Below are positions 39,084 through 48,176 of a stretch of DNA of 64,000 bases, one piece after another. The notes under the pieces were generated by a model that was not told where the DNA came from, did not search any database, and worked only from the letters and a program-made list of their open reading frames with translations. Position 1 is the first letter of the stretch. Every line of letters starts with the position of its first letter. The stretch comes from a virus. A program made the translations under genes and the position numbers. The DNA is taken from the IMG/VR virus record IMGVR_UViG_3300023240_000018, positions 1-64,000 of that record, one strand, 5' to 3'.

Positions 39084-39710
39084 TTAGCCCTTGATGTCGC
39101 AGACTCTATCAAAACTGGCGATGGTCGGAGTGACTGCCGTGCCGGTCGCGCCGTCATTGCACACGATCGTGACCACGACATCCAAAACGTCACCCGGCTC
39201 CAGTCCTGCCGGATTAAACGCGAACAATTTGTCCGCCAATGTCGTATGATTAATCGTCATAGCGGAGGTCGTGCAAAGGTCGCTGCCGATACTGCCAAGT
39301 TTGTCGAGAAGATAGGCCTCTACGTCGATTGTGCAGGACGTGTCGGCCACTGTCGTGACGACGCCAGCAGACAGACTCAGGCCGGCTGTTTCTCCAGGGT
39401 CGTAACTTTCGGGAAGGATGTACGAAAGTCTCAACTTGCGCGTCGTTGACCCCGCTGCTTTCAGGTCGCCCGCCTCTACTTTTGGTGGGGCAGTTCCGAA
39501 CGTGCCGCCAATCAAAGCAAGATCGTCATTTGCTGCGGTGCCCGGCAGGACCGTCTGGTATGCGTCCCAGACTCGCAGCGTCGCCATGTCGATCGGCAGG
39601 ACTGCGTTTGGCGTTTGCTTCAGAATCGTATCGCGGTCCTGCGCGGAAACCCCATCCGATTTAATTGTCAGCGTGCCGGTCAGTTTGATGTTGTCATGCT
39701 TGAGAGTCAT
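39084..39710 (-). CDS. structural-like protein, 208 aa
   Basis: ATG at 39710. Starts MTLKHDNIKLTGTLTIKSDG and is beta-rich (LRLSYILPESYDPGETAGLS, PGDVLDVVVTIVCNDGATG), a style typical of phage virion surface proteins. Last gene of the 39-60 kb structural operon. Family not recognised. Confidence 0.65.
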   Translation of the reverse strand: MTLKHDNIKLTGTLTIKSDGVSAQDRDTILKQTPNAVLPIDMATLRVWDAYQTVLPGTAANDDLALIGGTFGTAPPKVEAGDLKAAGSTTRKLRLSYILPESYDPGETAGLSLSAGVVTTVADTSCTIDVEAYLLDKLGSIGSDLCTTSAMTINHTTLADKLFAFNPAGLEPGDVLDVVVTIVCNDGATGTAVTPTIASFDRVCDIKG

Positions 39711-39752
39711 GGTGTTTCTTTCGCTTTGTGGGTTGGAGATCTGTAATTTTAT

Positions 39753-39836
39753 TTATGGCTGGTTGGAATTGCGGAGGGAAGTCGTTTGGCCAGCTCGCAG
39801 TGTTGGCGGGTCTTTGATGGTATCGATTATCGTCAT
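39753..39836 (-). CDS. short ORF, 27 aa
   Basis: ATG at 39836 follows GAGGCAGCACA. Encodes MTIIDTIKDPPTLRAGQTTS and stops 43 bases before the gene at 39710. Low-moderate support. Confidence 0.3.
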   Translation of the reverse strand: MTIIDTIKDPPTLRAGQTTSLRNSNQP

Positions 39837-39893
39837 TGTGCTGCCTCAAAAATAGATGGCCGGTGGTGTGTGGTGGGTCTTCATTTCGTTCAT

Positions 39894-39992
39894 TCAGTCC
39901 GATTCTAACACACTGAAGTCAGCAGGATCGATCACGTCGACCGTGTACGTTGGGCCGGAGGCAAGGTAGGGGAGTTTGATTGTGGATGTCAT
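39894..39992 (-). CDS. short ORF, 32 aa, coupled to upstream gene
   Basis: ATG at 39992 overlaps the stop of the 769-residue gene as ATGA. Encodes MTSTIKLPYLASGPTYTVDV and an acidic end, with a normal codon pattern. Possibly a small tail or assembly factor. Confidence 0.45.
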   Translation of the reverse strand: MTSTIKLPYLASGPTYTVDVIDPADFSVLESD

Positions 39993-42298
39993 AAGGATAC
40001 GGCCTCGATTGTTTTCGGAGAAGAATTCATCACAGCGGTGGCGGTCTCTTTTGACAGGTCGTCGTAGTCCGGAGTGCTGAGATAGATCAGCGGAGTAGTC
40101 AGATTGTCGACGCCTGCACCGACAGAGATCACGACCGTGCGAGTGACAGAAGGCTGTGATTCCGTGTCGGACCCCTCACGAGTGAGATCAGCGACTAACT
40201 CGCCATCACGCCGCATCTTCGATCGGCTGACGGGCTCTGATTCCCACGGTGGGCTATCAGCGGCGCCATACTGTTTACCCCACGAATGCGGATAGTAATT
40301 CAGCTGTTGATTTATTCCGGCACCGAATTGCGAGTGGACAAACCTAAAGTCAAAATCTGCCTCTCCGACGTACGTTGGCCGTGCGTTGCGTGCATGGATC
40401 GGAAACTGCACTTGCATCTGTGAATCGAGGCCGAACCCGAAGCCTGAAATGATCGTATAGATGCCGTGCTTTGTGGGAATGCTGTCGCCGCTGCCTTTGC
40501 CGAGGAAACTAGCCCACTCATTGATCGCGGGCAGCGCTGGTAGTGGGAACAGCCACTCGGATTCGGGAACTTCTAACACGTTAAATGTGACCGACTGGTA
40601 AGAACTCTTTTCGTCGTCGTCAAGGTTCATGTCTGCGACGAAGTAATCGTCTAAATCCGCTGCGAAAAACAAATACTCGTTGCTGATGTTTGCGTAGTTG
40701 CCTTGCCAATTTCCATTCTCCAGCGCGTGCGCGTCGGCGAAATCCTTTGCTTCTTGCTGCGTTTGAAACGGGCCACCTAGTACCGGATTCCCAACAGTTG
40801 TCGATGCTTCGTTTTGATGAAAACGAAAATCAACCGCTTGGTAGAATTTGAATTGGTAAAAGCCGTAGCCGGATTCCGTCGGGTTGTTTTCGAGGCCCAC
40901 GCCAGTGATCGCCGCCGGAGGCATTCGGCCCCACGCATGCCGAGCGTCAGGCGGGAAAATGCACTCGCTTGTTACACGAGTGATGTTATTATGATTTACG
41001 GAAAACGGCGAGCCCCAAGATTGATCTGTTCGCTTTGACTGTACGGTTATCGGAGTCAACCTCGTTGATCGAGCGACGAACGTTTGCGGGTTTCCGTTAA
41101 CGATAAACACGCCGTTTTCGAACGCGGAACTAACATTCACTATCGACATGATTTCATCGACTCGCCCGACCGTAGGCGTGCCCCACGAATACGGAACATC
41201 AGGTGACCACGTGCATTGACGGTTGGCGTAACCGCCAAGAATTTCGTTTCGAAAGATGTTGTACACCGCAGTGGAAACGAATCCCACATCGTCTAACGTC
41301 GCCAGAATGAGACCTCCGCGGTAATTTGCTTGGCATCCGTCCGCCTCGTAGACGTCTGGAATTGTCGGGTCTCCATCAGGTGACTCATGCGACCCCAGAA
41401 CAATCAACCATCCCCGACTGGGGTGGCTAGGCCATGTCTCTGTGTGCCCAAAGTTACCGCCTGCTGTGGGGGCAAGATGCACAGGCGAGCCATCCGTGTA
41501 CACCAATTCGGACTGCGGAAACTCATCTAGCTTGATTGGAGCGTATCCGATCGTGGAGTTGTACTTCCGCACAAACCAGACTGTTGGTGTGTAGGTGAAT
41601 CCAGCCGGGGAAACCTTGCTCAGCGTAATCGGCAGTCGTTCCTGCGTGTCGTACATAAACCCCACAGTCGACGGATTAGGTGCAACGGGCAGGCTGTCGA
41701 ATGTCCAGTGCTCGTCAGGCCCAGTGTTGTAAGCTTCCGACGTGTTGTCGATCGGTGCCCCGGTCACGACGTGTTCTGCGTTGCCGGAGATTCCGCCAGT
41801 AATGTAAGCGCCAAGCGATGCAATCGCCGCGGGCGGATACGCGACAACTCCGCTGAATGTGCGATTGAAGTAGCTTTTCGTGACGCTTGCACCAAGATTG
41901 CAGTCTGGCGGAAATTGAAACTCGCCGAACGTGATTGAAAAACTCGGTGGCGTGATGTATCGACCGTCGTCAAGAATTGCATCGGTTGAAACCGTGGAAA
42001 CGGTTTGGTCCGGCCATTCCAGAAGCGACGTGTATCGCAATGATCTTGAATTCGCGTTGAAGAATCCCACGCCCGTGTTTCCGCCCGGCCCGAATGACCG
42101 CGCGCCACCGGGCAGCGTCTTTGGCCCAGTCGGGTATCCGTCCAAAGCGACCGTGTAACTGCTGCCGAGCAGGTCAGCCAGCGGGTTTTCCGCCAGTTGG
42201 AAGTTCACAGCGTCGAACTCGAATATGCGTGGATCTTCTGTTCGCATCCACATTTGAAGGCAGTTTTTCACACCACAACAACATGACATCATCGGCAT
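39989..42298 (-). CDS. large tail/receptor-side protein, 769 aa
   Basis: Begins with a Cys cluster (MSCCCGVKNC) and then a beta-rich body (NPLADLLGSSYTVALDGYPT; WFVRKYNSTIGYAPIKLDEF). No repeat or catalytic motif. Position after hub and glycosyltransferase genes suggests a distal tail or receptor-binding component. Its ATG overlaps the previous stop as TGATG; a second ATG is three codons in. Confidence 0.6.
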   Translation of the reverse strand: MPMMSCCCGVKNCLQMWMRTEDPRIFEFDAVNFQLAENPLADLLGSSYTVALDGYPTGPKTLPGGARSFGPGGNTGVGFFNANSRSLRYTSLLEWPDQTVSTVSTDAILDDGRYITPPSFSITFGEFQFPPDCNLGASVTKSYFNRTFSGVVAYPPAAIASLGAYITGGISGNAEHVVTGAPIDNTSEAYNTGPDEHWTFDSLPVAPNPSTVGFMYDTQERLPITLSKVSPAGFTYTPTVWFVRKYNSTIGYAPIKLDEFPQSELVYTDGSPVHLAPTAGGNFGHTETWPSHPSRGWLIVLGSHESPDGDPTIPDVYEADGCQANYRGGLILATLDDVGFVSTAVYNIFRNEILGGYANRQCTWSPDVPYSWGTPTVGRVDEIMSIVNVSSAFENGVFIVNGNPQTFVARSTRLTPITVQSKRTDQSWGSPFSVNHNNITRVTSECIFPPDARHAWGRMPPAAITGVGLENNPTESGYGFYQFKFYQAVDFRFHQNEASTTVGNPVLGGPFQTQQEAKDFADAHALENGNWQGNYANISNEYLFFAADLDDYFVADMNLDDDEKSSYQSVTFNVLEVPESEWLFPLPALPAINEWASFLGKGSGDSIPTKHGIYTIISGFGFGLDSQMQVQFPIHARNARPTYVGEADFDFRFVHSQFGAGINQQLNYYPHSWGKQYGAADSPPWESEPVSRSKMRRDGELVADLTREGSDTESQPSVTRTVVISVGAGVDNLTTPLIYLSTPDYDDLSKETATAVMNSSPKTIEAVSL

Positions 42299-43161
42299 CA
42301 GACAATCTCCAATTCAAACGCAGTTTCCATCGCGCCAAAATTCGGGGCGCACTTGCGGCATTTTTTGACAGCCGCAAGGTTGTTGAGAATCGTCTGATTG
42401 TTTCTCGCTCGACCCGTGGATCGCAGCGGAACGATCCCATGCGACAAACTGCCCTGATGCAGTCGCCGTCGCCCCAGAATCTCACGATGATCGATGATCT
42501 TGCGGCTGAACTTGCGAGCGCGTGCGTCGAATTCGAAATCGCCGCCGCTGAACATATTGCAGAATCCATTCAGCGATTGAAAGAAATCTAGCCTGACCAG
42601 CCGCATGGAATTGACGCCGCTGCCGTCTGGGACGCACGAAAAAATGCGGCCCGGAAATAGAAACGGGTCGTTCGCCAATCGTCTCCGCATGTCCTCGTCT
42701 GGGCCGTCGCAGAACTGTTCCATGCCTGAGGAAATCATCACCGAGCGTGACTGCTGAAGCACGCTGACTTGCCGCCACAACCGATCAGGCAGACTGATGT
42801 CATCGGCGTCATTCAATGCCAGATAATCCGTGCGGCAATGCCCATGTCTGACCAGTGCGTTCGTCAGTCGGTACGGGCCTCGTCCGGGTGGCTTGTTGGT
42901 GCGATAGCGGATAATTTCGGCCGACGTGTTTTGCAATGCAGGCAGCGGCGGAAACTCGCAACTGTCGGCGATCACGTGAATGATCGGCGTGCAATGATTC
43001 TGATGCAGCAGGCCTTCAACGCATTCCGCCAGCCACTGCGCGTCGCCTGACCAGAACGGAACGACAACGTCGACGGCGAACGGGTCTGACGGCGCAACAG
43101 GATCGGGCAGCGATCGTTGCTGCTGATTCCGGCGTAGAGTTTTGGGGCTTTGAATTTTCAT
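42298..43161 (-). CDS. GT2 family glycosyltransferase, 287 aa
   Basis: ATG at 43161 overlaps the previous stop (ATGA). VDVVVPFWSGDAQWLAECVE and HVIADSCE open the GT-A fold; YLALNDADDISLPDRLWRQ (NDADD 117-121) is the metal/nucleotide-sugar site. It probably transfers a sugar to a virion protein or host glycan. Finding it inside the tail gene run suggests modification of tail proteins. Confidence 0.85.
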   Translation of the reverse strand: MKIQSPKTLRRNQQQRSLPDPVAPSDPFAVDVVVPFWSGDAQWLAECVEGLLHQNHCTPIIHVIADSCEFPPLPALQNTSAEIIRYRTNKPPGRGPYRLTNALVRHGHCRTDYLALNDADDISLPDRLWRQVSVLQQSRSVMISSGMEQFCDGPDEDMRRRLANDPFLFPGRIFSCVPDGSGVNSMRLVRLDFFQSLNGFCNMFSGGDFEFDARARKFSRKIIDHREILGRRRLHQGSLSHGIVPLRSTGRARNNQTILNNLAAVKKCRKCAPNFGAMETAFELEIV

Positions 43162-44027
43162 TCGCTGATCGCTGGCCACTCCCACGCTGACGAATCGCAA
43201 TCGGTTTTGTACGGCACCCAGTAGCCCGCCTGAAATTCGATTCCGATCAGTGTGTTTGCCGCGATGTCGATCTCGCGAAAGTCGTTGACGACGGGCACGG
43301 TGATCAGAGCGTTTGCCGCGTCGCGAGTCTGAACCAGTCGACCGCAGGCGTTGCGTTTTAAGATCCACACGTCGGCCACTGCGAGGATTCCAATGTCGGC
43401 GTCTGTGACGGCGGTGGTTGCGTCAACGCCCAGCGTGGCCACTGTGGATGTGGCGGCTGTGATCGTGGTGACGAGCGGCACGCCGTCTACGCCAGCGCCG
43501 CAGATGATTACAGTGTAGTCGTCGATGTACCCCGACAGATCAACGGACGTCGTCAACTGATCACTGTCCGCGTCAATCGTGCCAGTCGCGTAGATGGCTG
43601 GCGACGCTGGCAAGTCGTCGACTAGGACCGCGAAGTGCCGTGACTCACCACGGGCAATCGCAGAGCAAATACCTGATTCGACTTCAGCAAGGTGAGTCAC
43701 GAACCCGCCCTCGCTCATTTCCCATGAACCCGCTTCGGCTGCGAGGCCAGTGCCAACGTCGGGGCTCACAGAGCACAAGACGTGTTGTGGAAGATGCCAA
43801 AGGCGCGACGCGCCCCAATCGCCGGCAGGAACAGGCGTCTCGCCATTTGCCAACCAGAAATTTCCGCCGGCTGTCGGTTTTGTGATTGTGTAGGTGTTCG
43901 TCTCCGCGACATACTCGACCAGTTCAACCACGCCATAGGCAGGCACGGTCTCCTCTGACGTGTTCTGCCAGTGAATGACTGAGCTGAAGTCTTGCGTCCG
44001 TAAAGACTGGAATGAGTTTCTATTCAT
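43158..44027 (-). CDS. tail-associated protein, 289 aa
   Basis: Starts MNRNSFQSLRTQDFSSVIHW. Beta-rich with Thr/Val runs (TITAATSTVATLGVDATTAV). Similar in style to phage tail structural proteins; no family. Overlaps the hub-like gene by eight bases. Confidence 0.6.
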   Translation of the reverse strand: MNRNSFQSLRTQDFSSVIHWQNTSEETVPAYGVVELVEYVAETNTYTITKPTAGGNFWLANGETPVPAGDWGASRLWHLPQHVLCSVSPDVGTGLAAEAGSWEMSEGGFVTHLAEVESGICSAIARGESRHFAVLVDDLPASPAIYATGTIDADSDQLTTSVDLSGYIDDYTVIICGAGVDGVPLVTTITAATSTVATLGVDATTAVTDADIGILAVADVWILKRNACGRLVQTRDAANALITVPVVNDFREIDIAANTLIGIEFQAGYWVPYKTDCDSSAWEWPAISE

Positions 44028-45672
44028 TGCCCTTCAATACTTTCTGCTTGGCGACCATGTCTCGCGTGAGATCGCTGCGCTGGCTTAGGACAAACATGTC
44101 CCGTTGCTTCTGCGGTTCCGTTCGAGTGAATGGGTCGGTGTTCATATTACGAGAAGCGACGGTGTGATGCCCCGGCTCGTTACTGTCGCCGTCAGTGATG
44201 ACATGCTTGATTTGCGAAATGAGACCATCCAGCCGAATATCGAACTTCGGGCGGTTGTACCAGCCAACATCACGGGCGGAATACGTGTACATTCCCAAAG
44301 CGTTCGCTGAATACTCAGCCGCTAGTGAGTCAAGGTTCACTCGGTTCGTGATTGTCCCTGTAACCACGTGGTCGGAGTCGTACGTGACAACTGTTCGGGC
44401 GAAATTAGTCGGGTCGTTAATTGAGTGGTATCCGAACCCTGACGAACTCACTTCCGTGTCCTTCATGTATGATGCCAGTTGGTTCGTCACTGAGTTGCGG
44501 AGCCGGAACGCCGATTCCAGATACAACTCTGACGGCGAGATTGTTTCCTCTACTGTGTTACTAACAAACACGGCTTCACTGAACGCAACCAGCCCGCGAT
44601 GCTCGTCGAACGTGAAGGGAAACCCAACCTCGTCATTGATTAGCGAAGGCAGCCGGACAGGCGCAGTTCTCTGCATGTGAATCCCATAGACTCGCGGTTG
44701 AGGATTGTACGGGACGCCGTTAATGAATTCCGTTTCCACAAGCTGTGGCAACATCGGAAGCACTTGGTTAATGCTGGAAATCAGCCCCGATCCGTCTGGC
44801 AAGTTCAATCCACCATCAGCAAATGTGGCGGGAATGTACCACCGAAAAACGGTCTTGATTGCGAGTTTGTATTCATCCGAGTCCTTGTCGTACGTTTTGA
44901 GAACGTTTGGCATTTCAGGGTTTTCAGTTTCCCATCCGGAAAGCGGAGCATAGCTCAGGTCCGCAATTGGCTTGATGTTGCCGTCAGTGTCCATCCCCAC
45001 CGCAATCATCTTGAATCGGGCCTGCGCAACTGACGGTGCAAAGCAGACTCTCACGTATTGTGGAGGAGTCGGCGGATCTAGCCCTTCAGCCGCTGCCATC
45101 AAATTTTCGGTAGGAAGCGATTCCCCAACCCCGACTTGAACAACCTTCACTGGGTCAGCGTTGAAGCCTAAGCAAATCCCGTACCCCCAGTCGGAGGTGA
45201 CTTGGTCGAGCAGAGTATCTGGTCGCATGCAATACACGTCGACCTCAGGATAGAAGTTAGTGGCGACGGCAGACACGTCAATGTTTGTTTCGCCGATGTC
45301 CGCAAGTAACTGGGTAACGATTTGACGGTGGCTGAATAGCGTTGCAGCAATGAGGTTGCCATTAGTATCTCGCTCATTGAAGTGGTAGCTCACAGACGGA
45401 TACCGCGACCATCGCCAGCGTCGATCCTGAAGCGTGATGCTCCCCTTGAAACCGCTTGGCGATATGTGAACGTTGGACTTGTCTGCCAAGCAATCTGGTA
45501 GTGTTTGCGTTTCAATGCCGTAGATGAACGTAACCGCACCGACCGCAGCCAGTGACGTGCTCTGCGGAACAATCTGCACGGAAACCTTGTCCGGCGCCAC
45601 GCCTCGGACCTGAGTGTAAATGGCACCCTTTGCTAGTAGGACGCCCGCGTATGTGACTGACCCCTGTGTCAT
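44020..45672 (-). CDS. baseplate-hub/tail-tip-like protein, 550 aa
   Basis: FKGSITLQDRRWRWSRYPSV near residue 75 and a beta-rich first half recall the tail-tip hub (gpD/Tal-type) fold, placed after the distal-tail-like protein as in siphoviruses. The second half is helical/beta mixed. No peptidase motif seen. Starts at a 4-base overlap with the preceding stop. Confidence 0.6.
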   Translation of the reverse strand: MTQGSVTYAGVLLAKGAIYTQVRGVAPDKVSVQIVPQSTSLAAVGAVTFIYGIETQTLPDCLADKSNVHISPSGFKGSITLQDRRWRWSRYPSVSYHFNERDTNGNLIAATLFSHRQIVTQLLADIGETNIDVSAVATNFYPEVDVYCMRPDTLLDQVTSDWGYGICLGFNADPVKVVQVGVGESLPTENLMAAAEGLDPPTPPQYVRVCFAPSVAQARFKMIAVGMDTDGNIKPIADLSYAPLSGWETENPEMPNVLKTYDKDSDEYKLAIKTVFRWYIPATFADGGLNLPDGSGLISSINQVLPMLPQLVETEFINGVPYNPQPRVYGIHMQRTAPVRLPSLINDEVGFPFTFDEHRGLVAFSEAVFVSNTVEETISPSELYLESAFRLRNSVTNQLASYMKDTEVSSSGFGYHSINDPTNFARTVVTYDSDHVVTGTITNRVNLDSLAAEYSANALGMYTYSARDVGWYNRPKFDIRLDGLISQIKHVITDGDSNEPGHHTVASRNMNTDPFTRTEPQKQRDMFVLSQRSDLTRDMVAKQKVLKGNE

Positions 45673-46421
45673 AGTTCTGGCACCTCGAATGAGCTCAGGA
45701 ACAGGAAGATCGCGGACTCGCCTTCATAGTGCCACTCAACAGAGTGCATGTCCTCGGTCTGAGAGTCGCCGTTCTTCGTGATGGATTTCGGTGCATGATA
45801 GGTGATTCGTGCTCGTTCCCCGTGCATGTTGACAAGGGGGAAGACAGGTTCATTGGCCTCAGGGAGCTCGTCAAGCAGGACAAGCATTCCCCGCTGAACG
45901 TACTTAATTGTTGTTGCCGCCGAAAGGGTTTGGTACTCCGGTGCTCCCGTCAGGCTAGGCATGTATCGCCACCGTGGCCCACCATTGCCAATTCTCAGCA
46001 CCTGCTCTTGGTACTTGATCACCTTAGCGGACAGTCGGTATTCAGCTTGAATGACGGCATAGAATGCACGCCGGTTCGACATCTCGGTGTGCATTTTCCA
46101 AGGACCGGTCATGTAGCCGAAGCTGACAACACGGACGCCTGAGAAAGATGCCGTGTCGCTCAAGGTGTGAGTGTTCCCATTTGCTGTGTACGACACCTCA
46201 CCGTAGTTCTGGGCACCATCTGCGTAAGCTAATTCCAGGTCACGCATGGCGCCATTCAGGCCTTCCGGTGAACCGTCATTGACCAAAGCGCCTGCGATCG
46301 TCCACCGATCAATCCTCGTGAGCGGCTCTTTGTTGGGCGACTCGATAATGCGGGAATCGATCTTGATGCCAACCTCGTCAACGGGATGCACCTTGTTGTT
46401 GAATACCAAGACGCCGCTCAT
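45669..46421 (-). CDS. distal-tail-like protein, 250 aa
   Basis: ATG at 46421 follows GGGAGAGATC and overlaps the previous stop (ATGA). Starts MSGVLVFNNKVHPVDEVGIK. Two beta domains (NTHTLSDTASFSGVRVVSFG; AIFLFLSSFEVPEL). Size and position between chaperone and hub genes fit a distal tail protein, but the family signature is weak. Confidence 0.55.
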   Translation of the reverse strand: MSGVLVFNNKVHPVDEVGIKIDSRIIESPNKEPLTRIDRWTIAGALVNDGSPEGLNGAMRDLELAYADGAQNYGEVSYTANGNTHTLSDTASFSGVRVVSFGYMTGPWKMHTEMSNRRAFYAVIQAEYRLSAKVIKYQEQVLRIGNGGPRWRYMPSLTGAPEYQTLSAATTIKYVQRGMLVLLDELPEANEPVFPLVNMHGERARITYHAPKSITKNGDSQTEDMHSVEWHYEGESAIFLFLSSFEVPEL

Positions 46422-47614
46422 GATCTCTCCCACACTTGAATGCTATTCGATGCTCTCTCAAGGCGTAGGATATTTTCCGATTCTGTCGTGACGCCGGGAG
46501 AGAATGTTTCCAGTGATGGTAGGTCATCAAATCCGGGGACTGTTATCGAAGCCGACAGCCCCCCGCGATCAGCGCTCATTGCCTCATTCTCTGCCTGAAT
46601 TAGCATCTCGGTGAATTCAGCTTCTCGACCTTCTGGTGCTATAATAAGGCTTCCCTGTGGCTTGGCAATTAACTCAGGACTAGCCGGCCCTTCCTGTTGA
46701 ATCTCGGCTGTGAGTTCGTTGTCTGCTGCCTGGACAAGTGCGACTGGAAGCGGCAGGACTTCATTGAATTCCGTGGGTTCAGTGGGTTCCGTTGGGGTTG
46801 CGTCTGTTGCTGATTCATCGATTCGGGGCTTATTGACATCTGCCAGTTCGGACTCTGGCTGACGTGAGTTCTCCTGCTCGACGGCACCGTCTCCGGTGAA
46901 CAAATCTGGGTCAGCAATATCTGCTTCCGGAGTAATAAAAACATCCGGGAGAGTGGGACTCGATACAGTAACTACATCTGCCAGTTCGGACTCTGGCTGA
47001 CGTGAGTTCTCCTGCTCGACGGCACCGTCTCCGGTGAACAAATCTGGGTCAGCAATATCTGCTTCCGGAGTAATAAAAACATCCGGGAGAGTGGGACTCG
47101 ATACAGTAACTACATCAGTGACTGATGCAGGGCTGGCAGATGCTGAAAGGACTTCACTCTGGTCTGGTACTGTTGGACTAATCGATTGACTCGTATCTGC
47201 TCCTGCTGTGATCGCCTCTGCATGTTGTGCCTCTGTGGTTAACGGTTCAGTTGATTCGGCTTCGTCTCCGATCGCAGAAATCAATTCCTCTGGTGGGGAA
47301 ACTAGCGTTGGCTGACTCTCCGGGACTTCGTTCGCGACAGCGGAATCTCCCTCCGTCGCTTCTTCTTGTGTGAAAATGGCCGAGTCCATGGCCGGTTCTG
47401 ACATCAGTGTCAAGCTCAACGAATCCTCCGTTAGCTCGTCAACATCCCTGACTTCACGTTTCTCTCCATCGGAGGAAACTATGTCTGTGCGTTCATCCAG
47501 TTCCTGATCACGCGAAAGACTAATGAGTCCCTGCATGTCATCATCCAGCATGGATGCCGGATCTTTATTTCCCTGGCGTGCCAGGAATTCCGAGATGAAT
47601 TTTCGGTAGTCCAT
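46418..47614 (-). CDS. acidic disordered protein with exact internal duplication, ~398 aa
   Basis: Very rich in Glu/Asp/Ser/Thr/Pro, no hydrophobic core until the ends. Contains an exact 46-residue duplication. ATG at 47614 (or TTG at 47623) lies inside the upstream gene and has no ribosome site, so translation must be coupled or reached by frameshift. Position just after a tail-chaperone-like gene is where a frameshifted chaperone or tape measure is usual. Confidence 0.6.
   Translation of the reverse strand: MDYRKFISEFLARQGNKDPASMLDDDMQGLISLSRDQELDERTDIVSSDGEKREVRDVDELTEDSLSLTLMSEPAMDSAIFTQEEATEGDSAVANEVPESQPTLVSPPEELISAIGDEAESTEPLTTEAQHAEAITAGADTSQSISPTVPDQSEVLSASASPASVTDVVTVSSPTLPDVFITPEADIADPDLFTGDGAVEQENSRQPESELADVVTVSSPTLPDVFITPEADIADPDLFTGDGAVEQENSRQPESELADVNKPRIDESATDATPTEPTEPTEFNEVLPLPVALVQAADNELTAEIQQEGPASPELIAKPQGSLIIAPEGREAEFTEMLIQAENEAMSADRGGLSASITVPGFDDLPSLETFSPGVTTESENILRLERASNSIQVWERS
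46838..47113 (-). repeat. exact 138-bp tandem duplication
   Basis: Two copies of a 138-base unit (46838-46975, 46976-47113) without a difference in the bases compared, in frame (46 codons). Absence of divergence points to a very recent event or an assembly artefact. Confidence 0.9.
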
Positions 47615-48176
47615 ACTGTTCAATCATATCGCCGATCAGTTTCCAATTCCTTCGAACGATCGGGCATTGCTTATGAAGGTCTGGCAGTCCAACGTGACGC
47701 CATTCCAGATAGTGCTTCCATGCCTGTTGATTTCTTGGACTCCACTCTGCTGGGCTGGAGTGGTGGCCTTTCTCGCATCCGGCTGTTGTTTCGCAAGAAG
47801 CCTTTGCGTGTCGCTTCCGCCTGATTGGCCCTCTCTCATTTAAGCAAACGTACCCTGTGTCTTGATTGAACCACCACGCTTTGCAAAGCTCGCAGGAGCG
47901 AAGTGAAAGAAGCGGATGTTTAAGTGCGATCTCAAGGCCGGATCTCAAATTGTTGAAATCATTCTCGTCATCCCACTCCAGCTGTCGCTTCGTGATTTCC
48001 GTTAGTTGTGTCTCGTCAGGCTCCCCCCCATCAAATCGGATTGGCGACCAGAGGATGTCATCGATTCCCCACCAGTCTTCAAGCCTATGAAGCGCCTCGA
48101 GCTTCAGGCGGTCAACCCCCAGCAATGGCCGAAAGCGAAACCCCTGAAACTCTTCGGTGTAGCCGTCATCGATCAT
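47565..48176 (-). CDS. tail-assembly-chaperone-like protein, 203 aa
   Basis: First half FRPLLGVDRLKLEALHRLED and helical; second half Cys-containing (SCELCKAWWFNQDTGYVCLN) that may bind zinc. Directly follows the tail-tube gene (ATGA) and overlaps the acidic protein by ~50 bases, the position of phage tail chaperones. Inverted repeat CCTGGC-AC-GCCAGG lies at the overlap. Confidence 0.55.
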   Translation of the reverse strand: MIDDGYTEEFQGFRFRPLLGVDRLKLEALHRLEDWWGIDDILWSPIRFDGGEPDETQLTEITKRQLEWDDENDFNNLRSGLEIALKHPLLSLRSCELCKAWWFNQDTGYVCLNERGPIRRKRHAKASCETTAGCEKGHHSSPAEWSPRNQQAWKHYLEWRHVGLPDLHKQCPIVRRNWKLIGDMIEQYGLPKIHLGIPGTPGK

